This document shows, piece by piece, positions 1-12,192 of a stretch of DNA of 64,000 bases. This stretch comes from Uloborus plumipes (lineage: Eukaryota > Arthropoda > Arachnida > Araneae > Uloboridae). Below the pieces are notes generated by a model, which saw only the letters and a list, made by a program, of their open reading frames with translations, had not been told where the DNA came from and made no database searches. The stretch spans positions 38,878-102,877 of the forward strand of contig JAXGGA010003425.1 in NCBI GenBank assembly GCA_038373865.1. Direction: 5' to 3'. The translations under genes were made by a program, and so were the position numbers. The first letter of the stretch is position 1; each line of letters opens with the position of its first letter.

Positions 1-594
1 AATCCGTAAACACTTCAAATGGTGCACTCAGGAGTTTTTCCTAGAAGTAGGAAGCTAACATTTTTTTAAGTTTTTCGACCTAGATCCAACTAACATGACC
101 GTTACTTTTGCGGTTTCGAATTTTTCGGGGTAGCAGCAGACGTTTTAATATATATATTAGGTTAGTCTTTATTTTTCAACTTTGTTTTTTCTTAACTCTC
201 GCCTTCTCATTTTTTTACATTTGGGCTAAAAACTAACACCAGAAAAAAAAAAATAGAATCATTCCCACAATTTTAAATGGTGCCGTAGAGGCTGTAAAGG
301 TGACCTTTTTTTAAAAAAAATCTGTTTTTCTTCAAATTTAAATAGTAAGATTTTATGTACCATTATTAACTAAATAAACCGAATATGCATCAAAAAATTG
401 TTTTAAATTTATTGGTACAGTATGAAGTGAATGAGAGAACACCGAGCTCAGATCGCGAGGCGATTCGAAAGGAAATGCTTACAGTTCCGAGGGACGGGAA
501 CGACACCTTGCCGAGGAGCTAACCCCGTAGTATGCTGTAATTGAAGGGCTTAGGAGATGAAGGGATCATATGCCGAAAAAGAAATTGCGAGTAA
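1..594. other. non-coding, no feature recognised
   Basis: AT-rich sequence with T-runs. A GC-richer patch around 430-530 has no open frame of note. An inverted repeat begins at 541 (separate entry). Confidence 0.5.
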
Positions 595-1206
595 TTAACC
601 CTCTAAGCGGTCAATTATTTTACCAGAAATGCTTCCAAAAAAGGCATATTTTTTTATTGCATATAGTTAAGTACCATACTTAACAGAATAAGAATATAAA
701 GATTTTTTTTTTTCGTTTTCAATGCTTTTACAACATTTTTTATTTTACAATTTGGTCACAAAACCCCGAAATGTTTGCTTTTTTCGAGTACATTCTGTAT
801 GCAGTAAAGAATGGTTTACAAATTTTGCAAAAATTTCTCTCACACTTACTGTGAATTTTGAGGTTTACAATTTTCCAAACAGTTCGGGCAAACCAGAAAA
901 TTAAATCTGAAAATATCGATGCCCGTACACCGTACGGGCAAACCAGATGAGGCCAATTTCGGTTAGCACGTACACTGTACGGGCAAACTGCTTAAAGGGT
1001 TAAAGTTCAAAGTTTTATTGCTGCAGTTGGTGCAACTTTTTTGTTTTCTGGTCTTGTCGTTAGTGTACGCATGTAATTGCTCTAATAACATCTACTTTTT
1101 GATGTATTAAGTTTTATTTACTTACCTGTATCCATTGCTTACCATTATCCAGAGTATTTATTTTTTAAAAGTAACATACTCCCTTCATCCTCCAAGCCCT
1201 TCAAGA
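541..1206. repeat. inverted repeat pair enclosing the 599-999 MITE
   Basis: TTGAAGGGCTTAGGAGATGA at 541 is matched, inverted, by TCATCCTCCAAGCCCTTCAA ending near 1205. The two ends enclose the TTAA element at 599-999, so this may be an older element hit by a younger one. No clear TSD is visible. Confidence 0.45.
599..999. mobile_element. TTAA-flanked MITE (piggyBac-like)
   Basis: TTAA at 595-598 and 1000-1003 flank ends CCCTCTAAGCGGT and, on the other strand, CCCTTTAAGCAGT. A TTAA target duplication with CCC-starting TIRs is typical of piggyBac-type elements. The inside holds three degenerate copies of a phrase ending CGGGCAAACC and has no transposase frame. Confidence 0.6.
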
Positions 1207-1827
1207 ATTAACGCATGTATTTTGTGGTTAGGCAATTCCAGTTTTTTATTTAGTTTTTACAACTGTTAAAAATGTGTTTTACATTCAAATATAAATGAAA
1301 ACTTACTGCAAAAATTGAGGAATTTGGATATTTTATTTCTTTTTTCTCCTCCTTCGTAGCATGTGTTTTTATCAAAAAAAAATTTTTAGTCACTTACGAT
1401 CCAAAAGGAAAAGAAATAGGAGAAGAGATTTATAAAAAAAAAATATGAAATTAGTTTCTCGCCTTTACACAAGGGACCACGCTAATATATTGGGTCCAAC
1501 CTAGTTAACGCTGCCTCTTACAAGAAAGAATCTTTCCTGGCATATATTTTTAAATAAAGAAGTCAGATTAAACAATAAATAATAAATTTATTCATTTCTT
1601 CTCTTTAAGGTAATAATAACTTACCTGCACAACAGTCACACATATGCAAACATTTCAAGAACACTTAACATTTAAATATATAAAACAAACCCACAACAAA
1701 TAACATTTTCTCACCTCATAATCTAATACAGATATTCAAAAGCACTTGGAAATTTTGAAGCAATAAGGTGTACATACCCGCCAATATTTCAAAATTGAAA
1801 TACTTAAACTGGATAAAACTTAGTATA

Positions 1828-2468
1828 CAGGGTGTCCACTCCAATCATGGACCAATAGCTAATTTCCAAACCGTTAGAGATAAGCATATAGTTTATTTAG
1901 GAAAAAATCTCCAAATTATGAAAGGGATTTTGGGTCTATTCAATGTTTTTCAAAAAATCAAATTTTGAAAGAGTTACGAAATTTAAATTTTTATACAGCC
2001 CCCCAGTCCTATCAATCATATTTAGTAAAACATTCTTGACACTGTAACGTTTAAAACTAAAAAAAAATCACTCTTCTACCACAAAAATTGACCGAGTTAT
2101 GACGTTTTGAAAAATCAAGATTTTGAAGGATTTCGCATACGATCCCTTAAGCGATCGCTCGATGACCTCATAAAATAATGCAAAATCTCAAACGTCATAA
2201 CTCGGTCAATTTTTGTAGTAGAAGAGTGAGTTTTTTTAGTTTTAAACGTTGCAGTGTCAAGAATGTTTTACCAAATATGATTGATAGGACTGGGGGGCTG
2301 TATAAAAATTTAAATTTCGCAACTCTTTCAAAATTTGATTTTTTGAAAAACATTGAATAGACCCAAAATTCCTTTCGTAATTTGGAGATTTTTTCTCAAA
2401 TAATATCTATGCTTATCTCTAACGGTTTAGAAATTAGCTATTGGTCCACGATTGGAGTGGACACCCTG
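1828..2468. mobile_element. foldback element, copy 1 (641 bp)
   Basis: A near-perfect palindrome with arms of about 290 bp begins CAGGGTGTCCACTCCAATC and ends with its complement. TA lies at 1826-1827 and 2469-2470, so a Tc1/mariner-type TA target is likely. The short loop near 2125-2180 is the only asymmetric part. A second copy lies at 40628-41278. No coding capacity is seen. Confidence 0.8.
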
Positions 2469-2947
2469 TATATCATTTGGCAAAAAAATTCTTAGATAGT
2501 CTATGTTTTCCTTTAGAGCAAAGAAATTTTTTTTTAACGTATAGTTCCACAACAAAAAACATCGCTGACAAGATTATTTAAAATTTGGAAAAGGGAAATG
2601 TGCTCTTTAAAATAAACACCAATTATAAAATTTCAAAATACCAATTTCCAATTCATTTGTTTTAAGAAACTCTCCGCACTCGATTCATTACGAAATTGGG
2701 TCACTTTCTGGTACATGAGATATTGTAGAAAAGTGTTTTGGAGTTGATACTTTAAAGAAGCTACTAAGCAGAACATAATAGTACACCTTAAAAGTACATA
2801 AGCTCATTTACATTCGAAGGCCTTTAACTATTATGAAATAACTCAATACTAAATCAGGATTAAATTGCGATAGAAACCAAAGTGTGGTAAAGAAAACTAC
2901 ATTATGAAATCCTGAATGTTTTTTTTTTTTTTTTGCATAATATTAAT

Positions 2948-3530
2948 TAGGAATGCACCGATTAAGCGGAAGTACCGATTAATCGGGCACTTTGCCGATT
3001 GTTTATAATTGACAAAATTAGAATTATTTATTGGCTGAAAAATGTATTCATTTATTTATTTATTTTTAAGTATACCTTAAACGAGAAACTAAGATAAATC
3101 AATTTGTTAACAGTAAATGAATGTAATTTTCTGCATGTAGCAACATTTTTCATGTGTCGATGTTTTTCTCCTTTAGCACAGTGCTCTTAGCTAAACTTAT
3201 AAATTTCATCGAGAATTAAAAGTCTTGGATTAAATTTATGCTCATAATTAGAAGAAAAAAAATGGAATGAAAATGGTCTTAAATTAGCCTGCTCACCCTG
3301 GCCTCCTCTCTACTTTTTTTTTTTTTTAATTCTCCTGCCAAGTTAACGTAATATAACTTTATTTTCAATGATCTGGAAACTGGCTCAAAGAAATTGGACG
3401 AAATTAGAAGTTATGTTAGGAAAATGAAAAAGTAGAGAGAAATAAATCTCCTCTCAGAAATAAATTCGAACTATTTCTAAAATCGAAATTGTGAAAGGAA
3501 AAAAAGTACTGGAGGAACTCACTGCGTCAC
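2948..3530. mobile_element. decayed hAT MITE, relative of 47417-48180
   Basis: It begins TAGGAATGCACCGATTAAGC, like the hAT-type TAGRGATGCACCGATTAATC ends. Internal phrases (CTCCTTTAGCACAGTGCTCTTAG, split here from AAAAGTCTTGGATTAAAT) match the better copy at 47417-48180. The right end has decayed and is only approximate. Confidence 0.5.
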
Positions 3531-6500
3531 TTCTCCAGAAACTCCTCTTTTAAAACAACATTAAAAATATTAATATAATACATTAAATATGAGCACACTT
3601 TTGCCAAATATAATATACAGGCAGGCATGTACGTAGACTATTTTCTCGAAAATGAAAAAAAAAAGCTGAATAAAAGCTCTAAATCAAAAGTAAAAACAAG
3701 GACAATTTTTTCACATAGATAAACTAGTTTATGCACTAAATAAGCTGTATCACAGTCACAAGCAGGAATGAAAATAAGGCAGATTCTATCTTTCCACATA
3801 CAGAGAGAAACATATTTTTACCTCAACCTTCACTCATCCCTTAACAGATAAACTTTCTATGCTACAGTATCAGAAGCAAAAACAATTTGAAAGCCTCATA
3901 AGCGTTTAATGTATTGACTATGTACACTAACAAATATCTCAAGGAATTAACGAACTGGAAGTTGAGATATCTACTAGCCTAACCTCACAAAGCTGCTATA
4001 ATAAGTATGAAAAATATAAGCACTCCACCAGACCTAAATACTAATCAATTACATCACAGTATATAAAATTTTTACAACTTAAATACAATACATACAGAGC
4101 AAAACTTAAACACATTAAACACAAATTACAACGCATAGTGCTGCTTTGGAAAAAGTGACATCCAACACTGATAATGTTTACCTTTTTTTTGGGCAATAGG
4201 AAAGGGTAATTAACGCTACAATTTGAGTTGGGTAATTTACAAGCAATTCCAGGGTAACAGATGCATCAGTTTTTCACAACACTTACAAAGACTAGAAATA
4301 AGTTAAATCTTGTTTTGTTTCAAAAACTCTATGAAGAACATAGTCTTTGCTTCTATATAATGCAGTGAAAGTTTCCAGAAAAATATTTAAATAGGATTAT
4401 TATCTCCGTAATGGGCGTATCATAAGATACAGTGGTGAAGGAACTTTATATATAAACAGGGGGAGCCTGGCGCAATGCCGGATCTTTGTGCTTTCTGGAG
4501 GGTCGGGGGAGGGGGCAAGACACACTTTTCGCCCTTTTTCACACAAGATCAATTATAAAGTCATAAATGTTCAAATAAACTTTTTATGAAAAAAAGGAAT
4601 TAAAAAAACATTGCTAATATCCTCAGAAAGACAAGTTTAACTACACTTTTGCATTTTTGATCTAAACTTAGTTTTAGATGGAATAGTGGCTCAGAAATAG
4701 GAAATCTCAAACTTTTTTAACGGAAAAAATTACAAATGATAACTTTAAAAAGTGACTTTTGACGATTTTTAGTGATATTGCGTGAATTTCCCTGGAAAAG
4801 TAGATCACACATTTGAAAACAGGTTTGAGGGAAAAAATGTGCAATACAATGTTGTAGTAAAGAAATTTTTTCGGGGAAGCTGATCTAGTTTGAAATATTT
4901 CAGTGGGAGCCAGAACTCCATCGGTTCCTACGCCTCAGATAAAATATGTTCACTACGACGCTAAAATACCATCATATAAATAATTTCTGGAAGTCTTCAA
5001 AATTTAACTGCATTTTGTAGAAGTAGAACACTCCTGCATCGATACAAGAGTCTAACATATTTGGAGTCTTTGCAGACCCTTTTATGCTGCAATTGATGCT
5101 TTTGCTCAAATGAAGTTGCCCTTTCCTGGTTATTTGCAAAAGTATTCAAACTCAAATCTATATCAATTACCCACTCCTATTTGATAAGAGCATTATAGAG
5201 GCAAGCATTGTCAATGTCAGAGGTTGAACTTACCAGACGAGCACAGTAAACACATTAAGCTCAAAGGAAAACTTAAACAGAAAAAGAACAACTTAAGACA
5301 CATTAAACACCAATGACAACTTAAACACACAAAATACAACTTATATTGCTTTTAGAATAATATAAGTGTGTTCTGACACTTAATAAAATGTAAAAAAATG
5401 CGAAAAACAATAAAATAATTTTAAATGGCAAAGGATTTTAAAAGATGTTTTTCAGCAAAACTACTTATTTAATAACTTATTTTTGGTAACCTATAGTTGA
5501 TTTAAATTTATTCGTAGATATATACGATTACAGTTATGTTCAATTATGTGCAATTTTTCAACTGGTAAGAAAAATGAGAGAATATCTGGAATTTCTTGGT
5601 GAAAATTTAAAAACTTATGAGTTTCAGAATAATAACTTACAATAATGACACCCACAGAACCAAAAACAAAAATAAAATAAAGTTATCTTCTAATAATAAT
5701 AAACTAGATACACTTAAATTCAAGTATAACTAATGAATGAGAAGCTTTTCAAAAAAAATGATATTTGTCAACAACTATCTTTTTGTTAAGAAAACATTTT
5801 TTCTTTTTCTACATTTAAGAAATAAAATGCCTTATATCTAGCAAACACTTTTTTTTAAACGCTTGGTATTAAAAAACTACAATTAGAATATTGGAAAGGA
5901 AAATACCTGGATTTAGTATACAAATCTAAAGAAGTCATGTTTGAATATTCAAATCAAAATTTTAATTTAAAGCTGTAAACTAATAAAATCAAGGAGAAGA
6001 GAGTGATTACTTTAAAATTAAATATTATTTGTGCTCAAATTAAGAAAATCTGTAAATATAAAATATGTTTCTTGTGTGTATGTCTGTTCGTTATACAAAC
6101 TTTCTCAGGGATTTCAAGCAAAATTTGGCACAAAATTCTAACATCCTCTAGAAGGAAAAAATGAATTCGAAAATTTGAATTAATTTTGCGAAATACCTAT
6201 TATTATTAGTAATTATGTTACTTTGACAATCCGCAGCTTTCATGAATTTTCAGCTAGAAATTTTATGAAAGCTGCAGATTTCTATAACCTCGGGAACCAT
6301 ACAAGCATCGCACAATTTTTCTCTTGTTTTCAGAACTGGAATTTCAAATCGCTTCATTTTGAATTAGAATTCAAAAACTTTTAGTAAACCTTTAGAATAT
6401 GGTTCAATCACTTAAAAAGCAGCTTAAAATTTTTAATTGATAAAAATAGCAATTTTTTCACAGTGAGTTTTTACTCAGTCAGACATAAGATGAGTAAAAA

Positions 6501-9500
6501 ATTGATAGACTTAAAATGTTAACAGGTATTCAATATTCATTTTCACACAACTTATTATTTTTTTAAATCAATGGGAAAATTTTACAGTCAACCAATTCAA
6601 TGAGCACTTATTCTTAGTAGCAGAAAGATATAACATACATCAAACATGAAATTTAAAACATCTTTTTAAGTTTTAAAAATAGTAAAAGCCTCAAACACTT
6701 ATCACACAATACACAGCATCAAATAAAATAGCATGTAGAATCACATTAAACATACATAGCCATGATTTCTAAACAAAAAATATTGCACATTTAATCACAA
6801 GAGAATGCAACATACAGATAATAAAACTTACAAAAAAATAAGTGTTAAACTGCTGGAACGGAGCTGCTCAAAATGAAAAATATGTTTACAGTGCAGCTTA
6901 GACAAAAAATAATAAAGTAAGAATGCAGACAAACAAAATAAAAGTCAAAAAGGCCAAATGTTTATTAGGGTTAAAATGTAGAAATGTGTAAGTAAATGCA
7001 TATAGATAACCAAAAACATTTTTTAACACTGAAACTTTCAAGGTAAACAATTTATTTAAGGAATGTTTTATGAAAATCATATTGAACGATAACACAAATA
7101 CACTTCTAAATACTTAAACTGCAAATTATTAAAATGTTTTTGAAAAACACCAAGAAAAAATTACAAAATATTTTTTTCCCTGATTTTATAAGACATATCT
7201 GAAGTATTACTCAAAAAATCTGTCATCAGGTGATTCTTTCATTAAAGCACATAAAAATGAGTAATATGCAGAGCGAGCACAAAGAAAGGACCTGATTTTT
7301 AAAAATCATATTTTCAAAACTACTGTACATATTACGGTAAGTGATACATGAAATAAAGCAAAATACACATTTGAAAAGAAATTAAGTTACAATTATTCAA
7401 TGGGTGAGCTCTTTGTTACAAGACGAATATCTAATCTGCAATACAGTTTGTTCCACAAGCCACGTGATTTCTTTTTATTGGGCTCCGTCAAAGTCGCTTA
7501 TCAAACCCTAATGTATAAACTTCAAGAACTCATTTAAGCAGAATCACAACCAATTGGCACTGTGATACGCCAAAATTTATGTGAAACAAACTGGAAACTG
7601 TCTGATTTTCATAGGTGAAACCTTCCACGCATTTACGCATGCATCAGGTCTTCTAATAATAAACCAAAATAGGGGTGTTAGGTAAAATAACAACAAGGGG
7701 AGGAATAATATAAAGCATTTTGAGCTGTACCAAACAACATGGAAGGATGCTAATTTCAAACAGATAGTTTAAGTTGAATATGTCAAAAGGATATAGTAAA
7801 TGCAAGTTTTAAAATGAAAACTTTGGAAATTTATCACCCACAACCCATCTACAACTTTTTAAGTGGAACTATTCGCGAGTGTTTTCATGGACAGACAGTA
7901 ACAAATTAGATGTTGTTGCGCAACAAAAGGCGACAACAATGAAGGTTTGAATTTGAACATTTTGAACAACGTGCTCACACATCGAGCATTTCTGGGATTG
8001 AGCTTTATCGGAAACAAAAGACCTTTTGTTTATTTCTCTTTATGTCATGTATCACTCATTGTAACATGTGTGGTAGTTTTCAAAAGTTGATGATTTTCAA
8101 ACAGTGGCCAATATTTGTACTCACCCTGCTTTCTCTACACAAATCTATGAACTTTTAAGTTTACTTAGTTTAACATTCAAAAAAAAATGTGCACTTTAAT
8201 TGGTTTCAATGAAATAAGTGTCTTAATTTGTGGCACTCTTTTCCATTAAACACACAGAAATTTAGCAAGCATTAGTCAGACAAAAGTGGTTGAAGTTCTT
8301 CTGTGTGTAAAGACACACACAAATATATAAATCAACACATACATATACAGTGAAACCACTCTAAAGGAGGCGCCTCTTGTTCCATTGAAAATGGGTCATT
8401 AAGAAAAGTGGTTACCTAAAGAGCATGCTTAAAAATAACACTATTGTTACAAATTTGTAAGAGTATTAAAAAAACAAAATATTCAATAGACATACATACT
8501 TTTATAACTTAAATGAAATTCATTTTTCTTTTTTTAAATGCAGATGAACTTTTTCAACAACTTTAAAAGTTTTCTTAACTAATTTTTTTTCTAAGTAAAT
8601 AAAGAAAATGGCTGTACTATGGACTTAACAGTTTCTGAATTGTTTACAGAAATAGAGAAAAATATTTGATTCCCCAATAAAAAATGGGGAAGAAAGGAGG
8701 TATTCCACATCCCACCTCCTATGGGATATAAAATGATCTCTTTCACACAGTAATAAGCACACTTATCTTCCATACACACTTATCTTCCATCATCTTCCAA
8801 AACAATATTAAACAATAACAGTGATGGCATGACACAAAACAAATACTTTTAAAATGATGATTGATTGACATGAATTTCAAATTTTTCTTCTGTAAGAGTT
8901 ATTATTTTAAATTCAATTTATCTCATAGTTACTTAAGTTTAAGAATTTCAGTGGAACCAAAACTTGTCTTTCAGCTACAAAGCATTTACTTTTACAAGAT
9001 AGTTTCCTTTTTATCTATGTTTTACACCTGATACTCGAGCTTGATACTCCTCTAAGATTTGTAAAAATACATTACTTTCATTAATTCATTTATTTATTTT
9101 CCTCACTATGTTACACATTAAAAAATTGTTCCCAGCAAATGCAATCCATGTAAGGATTTGTACCCAACATCTTGACACATATAAAACTCCACAAAACATA
9201 CAAAACATAGAAACAAAAAAAAAATGTTTGAATGGATAATTTCAATTGCACCATACATTACATACTGTGGAATGTAGCTTTACAATCAGAGTCAAAATTA
9301 TTGCAAAAGGGTTATTCCCTTCCTCTGTTGAAGACTTATTTTGTTTTTGAGCATTATGTGTATTTAAAAATTAATAAAACTAATTATTAGCCCTTTTTTT
9401 GTTGGAAATCATTTCATTTAGATTTAACACCAAGGTATTTTTAAAAATACTACTACTGGAATAAAAAAGCAAAAGAAGCTTAAATTTATTAAATTATATT

Positions 9501-11296
9501 CTATTATAAAATTTAAAAAAAGCTTCCTTTACAGTAACTCTTGTAAAGTGCCATCTGTTTTTAAAACAAAAACTCTTTCTGATATTTATTTTGTATTTAG
9601 CTATCAAAGTAGTAAAAACAATATAGTATCTTTAACTAAACATCCGCATGGATATGAAAACGGAATGTTGAGAAACTTTGATCTATTCAAGCAATTTGGA
9701 GATCAAAGGGAAAAGCTCATGAAAAATTCAAAGGGTGTTTATATCTCTTTCTAAGTAGTTATATATTTTATTTTTACAAGAAAGGATCTCTAAAATGAGG
9801 TTACTAAGGCAATTTTAGAAATAACAGGCACTAAAATTTGCATATTACTCGCAATATCAGCACGATTCTCCTAGTGCACTCACTATTCAAGCTTTTAATT
9901 AACAAGAAAGTTTACTGACAGAGTACAGGTTCTAGCATATAAACTTCCAGTATTTAGTGGAAGGAAGCTATGTGTGAGTTGTGGAGGGAAAAATGGTGGT
10001 GAAAGTGGCTTTGGTAGACAATAGTATCTATCCTCACCAAAACTCACACAGCACTCTCTGTAAAATACAGAAGTTTTATATAACAGATCCTATAGTTAGT
10101 GACTATACAACATAAGCATAAAAACTGATCTTAAGAAAAAAAACTATAAATTATAGTCAATTTCTATTCACATTTCTTTTGGTATAGTAGGGGATTGAAA
10201 GTAAATTTAATGTAAACAAATCCCAATATTTTGTGTTCTTCAGAGACAGGGACAGAGCCAAAATGAAATTGCTTTTTCATATTTATCATTGTATGCAATT
10301 AAATTTGAATGTATGATTAGTTTAAATAAAATATTAGAGGTTTCAGAATATCAATATTAATTAGATGAATAGTGCACTAGTGAAATTGTGAATGCTACTC
10401 TACTGTTTTAAGTTTTACACATGATCTTACAACACTTTGTTGAAGAGCATAGCATAACATACTTAAAATTTCAAATAATATACTGAAAATGATAAACAAA
10501 AAATATCTATATATTTGATGTTTAAACCAACAGAAACATGATTTTAATACAGTAACCCTTCTTGAGCCACGAATTTGTATTATGGTAGAGCATGAAACAC
10601 AAAAACATTACTTAATGTAAATATATATTTTAGTTAATACCATTTACTCATTACATTTGGTCTTGTGCTACTATTTTTGCATAGTTCTCTACACCCATTG
10701 GTTATGTCACGGCACTATTTACTTGATTCTCACATCTCGAAATCCAGACACACATACATGCTTAGAAAGTTGCTGTAGACAGTTTTTTTTTTTTTCTTAA
10801 ACTAGAGATAGTCCCACTCCAACCATTAAAAAACAATTCATTGAGAAGAAAAGAAGTGGTAAAAGTTTCAATGGTGGTCATTCCATTGAAGATGATTTGT
10901 GATTGAAAAATCACACTAAAATGCTTTTGCCTCATTTTGAGAATAAAAGTAACCACCTTTTTTCCCTTGTCAAAACTATACCCAAATGATATATTGCACA
11001 CCTAGAATGAAAGGGGTAGATCATTCTTTTAGTTTATGGTAATTTAATGCTAATATAATTTAGAAAGTGCCCCTTTCATTCTCGGTGTGTGATATATGCA
11101 TGTCACCTTCGAGGGTAGATGTTATTTAGGATTACATGGCATACGAAGAGTTACTGCACTTTATGAAAAAAATAATAACATTTAAAAACGGAATGTAAAC
11201 CATAAACAAAGTTTTAAAAATATAGAGAGAGGAAATGCATGAAATTATCAAAATAATCCATGAGCAAATTTGGCTCTTACAGGTATCACAATCAAC
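3531..11296. other. non-coding flank downstream of the BTB gene
   Basis: About 7.7 kb of AT-rich sequence with many short A and T runs. All open frames in it are short, lack recognisable domains and have the composition of the surrounding DNA, so none is called. It must contain the 3' UTR of the BTB gene at its right end. A stretch at 8347-8440 resembles the end of a Tigger-type repeat, too weakly to bound. Confidence 0.5.
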
Positions 11297-12192
11297 TTAT
11301 TTTTGCAAACGGAATTTGAATATCTCCTTCTCAGGAACAGGAGCAGTCAAGTATAGCAATTTTGTAACACCCCATATAGAATCTGTTAGTATTGTAAATG
11401 GCACCACATCAGATCGTGAGCCAACTTTGTTAGGAACTAACCCAGTCTTGGGGAACTGGATGTGGCACTGACTAGGTTTCAGGGAGCGACTGTTGCTGCG
11501 GAGGCTCAGGCGATACACGGTCTGCGGCTGCAACATCACTGGTCTCTTGAGCAGGACTTCGGTCTCGAACATCGGCTTGGAGCTCGCACCGGGAAGGCTG
11601 GTGGTGATTTCGGTAACCTCCGCCAAGTTCAGCTCGAACACTGTCGTGTTCACACTACCGGCCTCGCTTATGAGGACGACATAATTATTTGACGTCAGGA
11701 AAGACGTGACAGTGACTAAGTGCACACTAATCAGAAAGAGTGAATGGTCCGCAAGGAATCGGAAGCAGGTGAAATTGCTGACGTTATCAGCCAGGCAATC
11801 TAAATCGATCAGCTTCAGACTGACACGCTTGGCATAATCTAATAGGTGTTGAGTAACAGAGAAACTTTGCCTGGAATGATAACTATTTATTTCAGCATGT
11901 AAGAACTGAGGTAAAGTGTGCATTTCATCACTGTTAATACTACGTGTACAAAGGTATTTACGAAAAGGTACCATGATGTCTACGATGCTTTCCTCTGTTA
12001 GAGGCTTGTTTTGGCGGCAGCATTCCATGACTGCCCAACGAAGCAAGGCATTTACGACACACATTTCGCCATCGACATTCAAGCTATAGCTGGAAATGAC
12101 AGCCATGACAGATTCTTTGTTGAGGTATTCAAATCCCTGGCTGCGAAGAACAACACATCCAGTCCCAAGTATAATTTCTAAGCATATATTAC
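11297..12192 (-). CDS. BTB gene, last coding exon (BACK and PHR-like region)
   Basis: This 896-nt exon starts after a strong polypyrimidine acceptor (TTTCTCTTTTTCTTAAAG), completes Gly147 and runs to a TAA at 11299-11297. It encodes residues 147-444. Base composition is clearly more GC-rich than the surrounding intron, which supports coding. A minus-strand ATTAAA at 11048-11043, about 250 bp past the stop, is the nearest possible polyadenylation signal; no AATAAA is close. Confidence 0.87.

Noticed and set aside
6898..7095. Hydrophobic 65-residue minus-strand frame
   Set aside because: The Phe/Leu bias is that of AT-rich DNA; no other sign of a gene.
10762..11001. 79-residue minus-strand frame downstream of the BTB stop
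   Set aside because: It has no domain, lies in likely 3' UTR, and ends in a poly-lysine run from an A tract.
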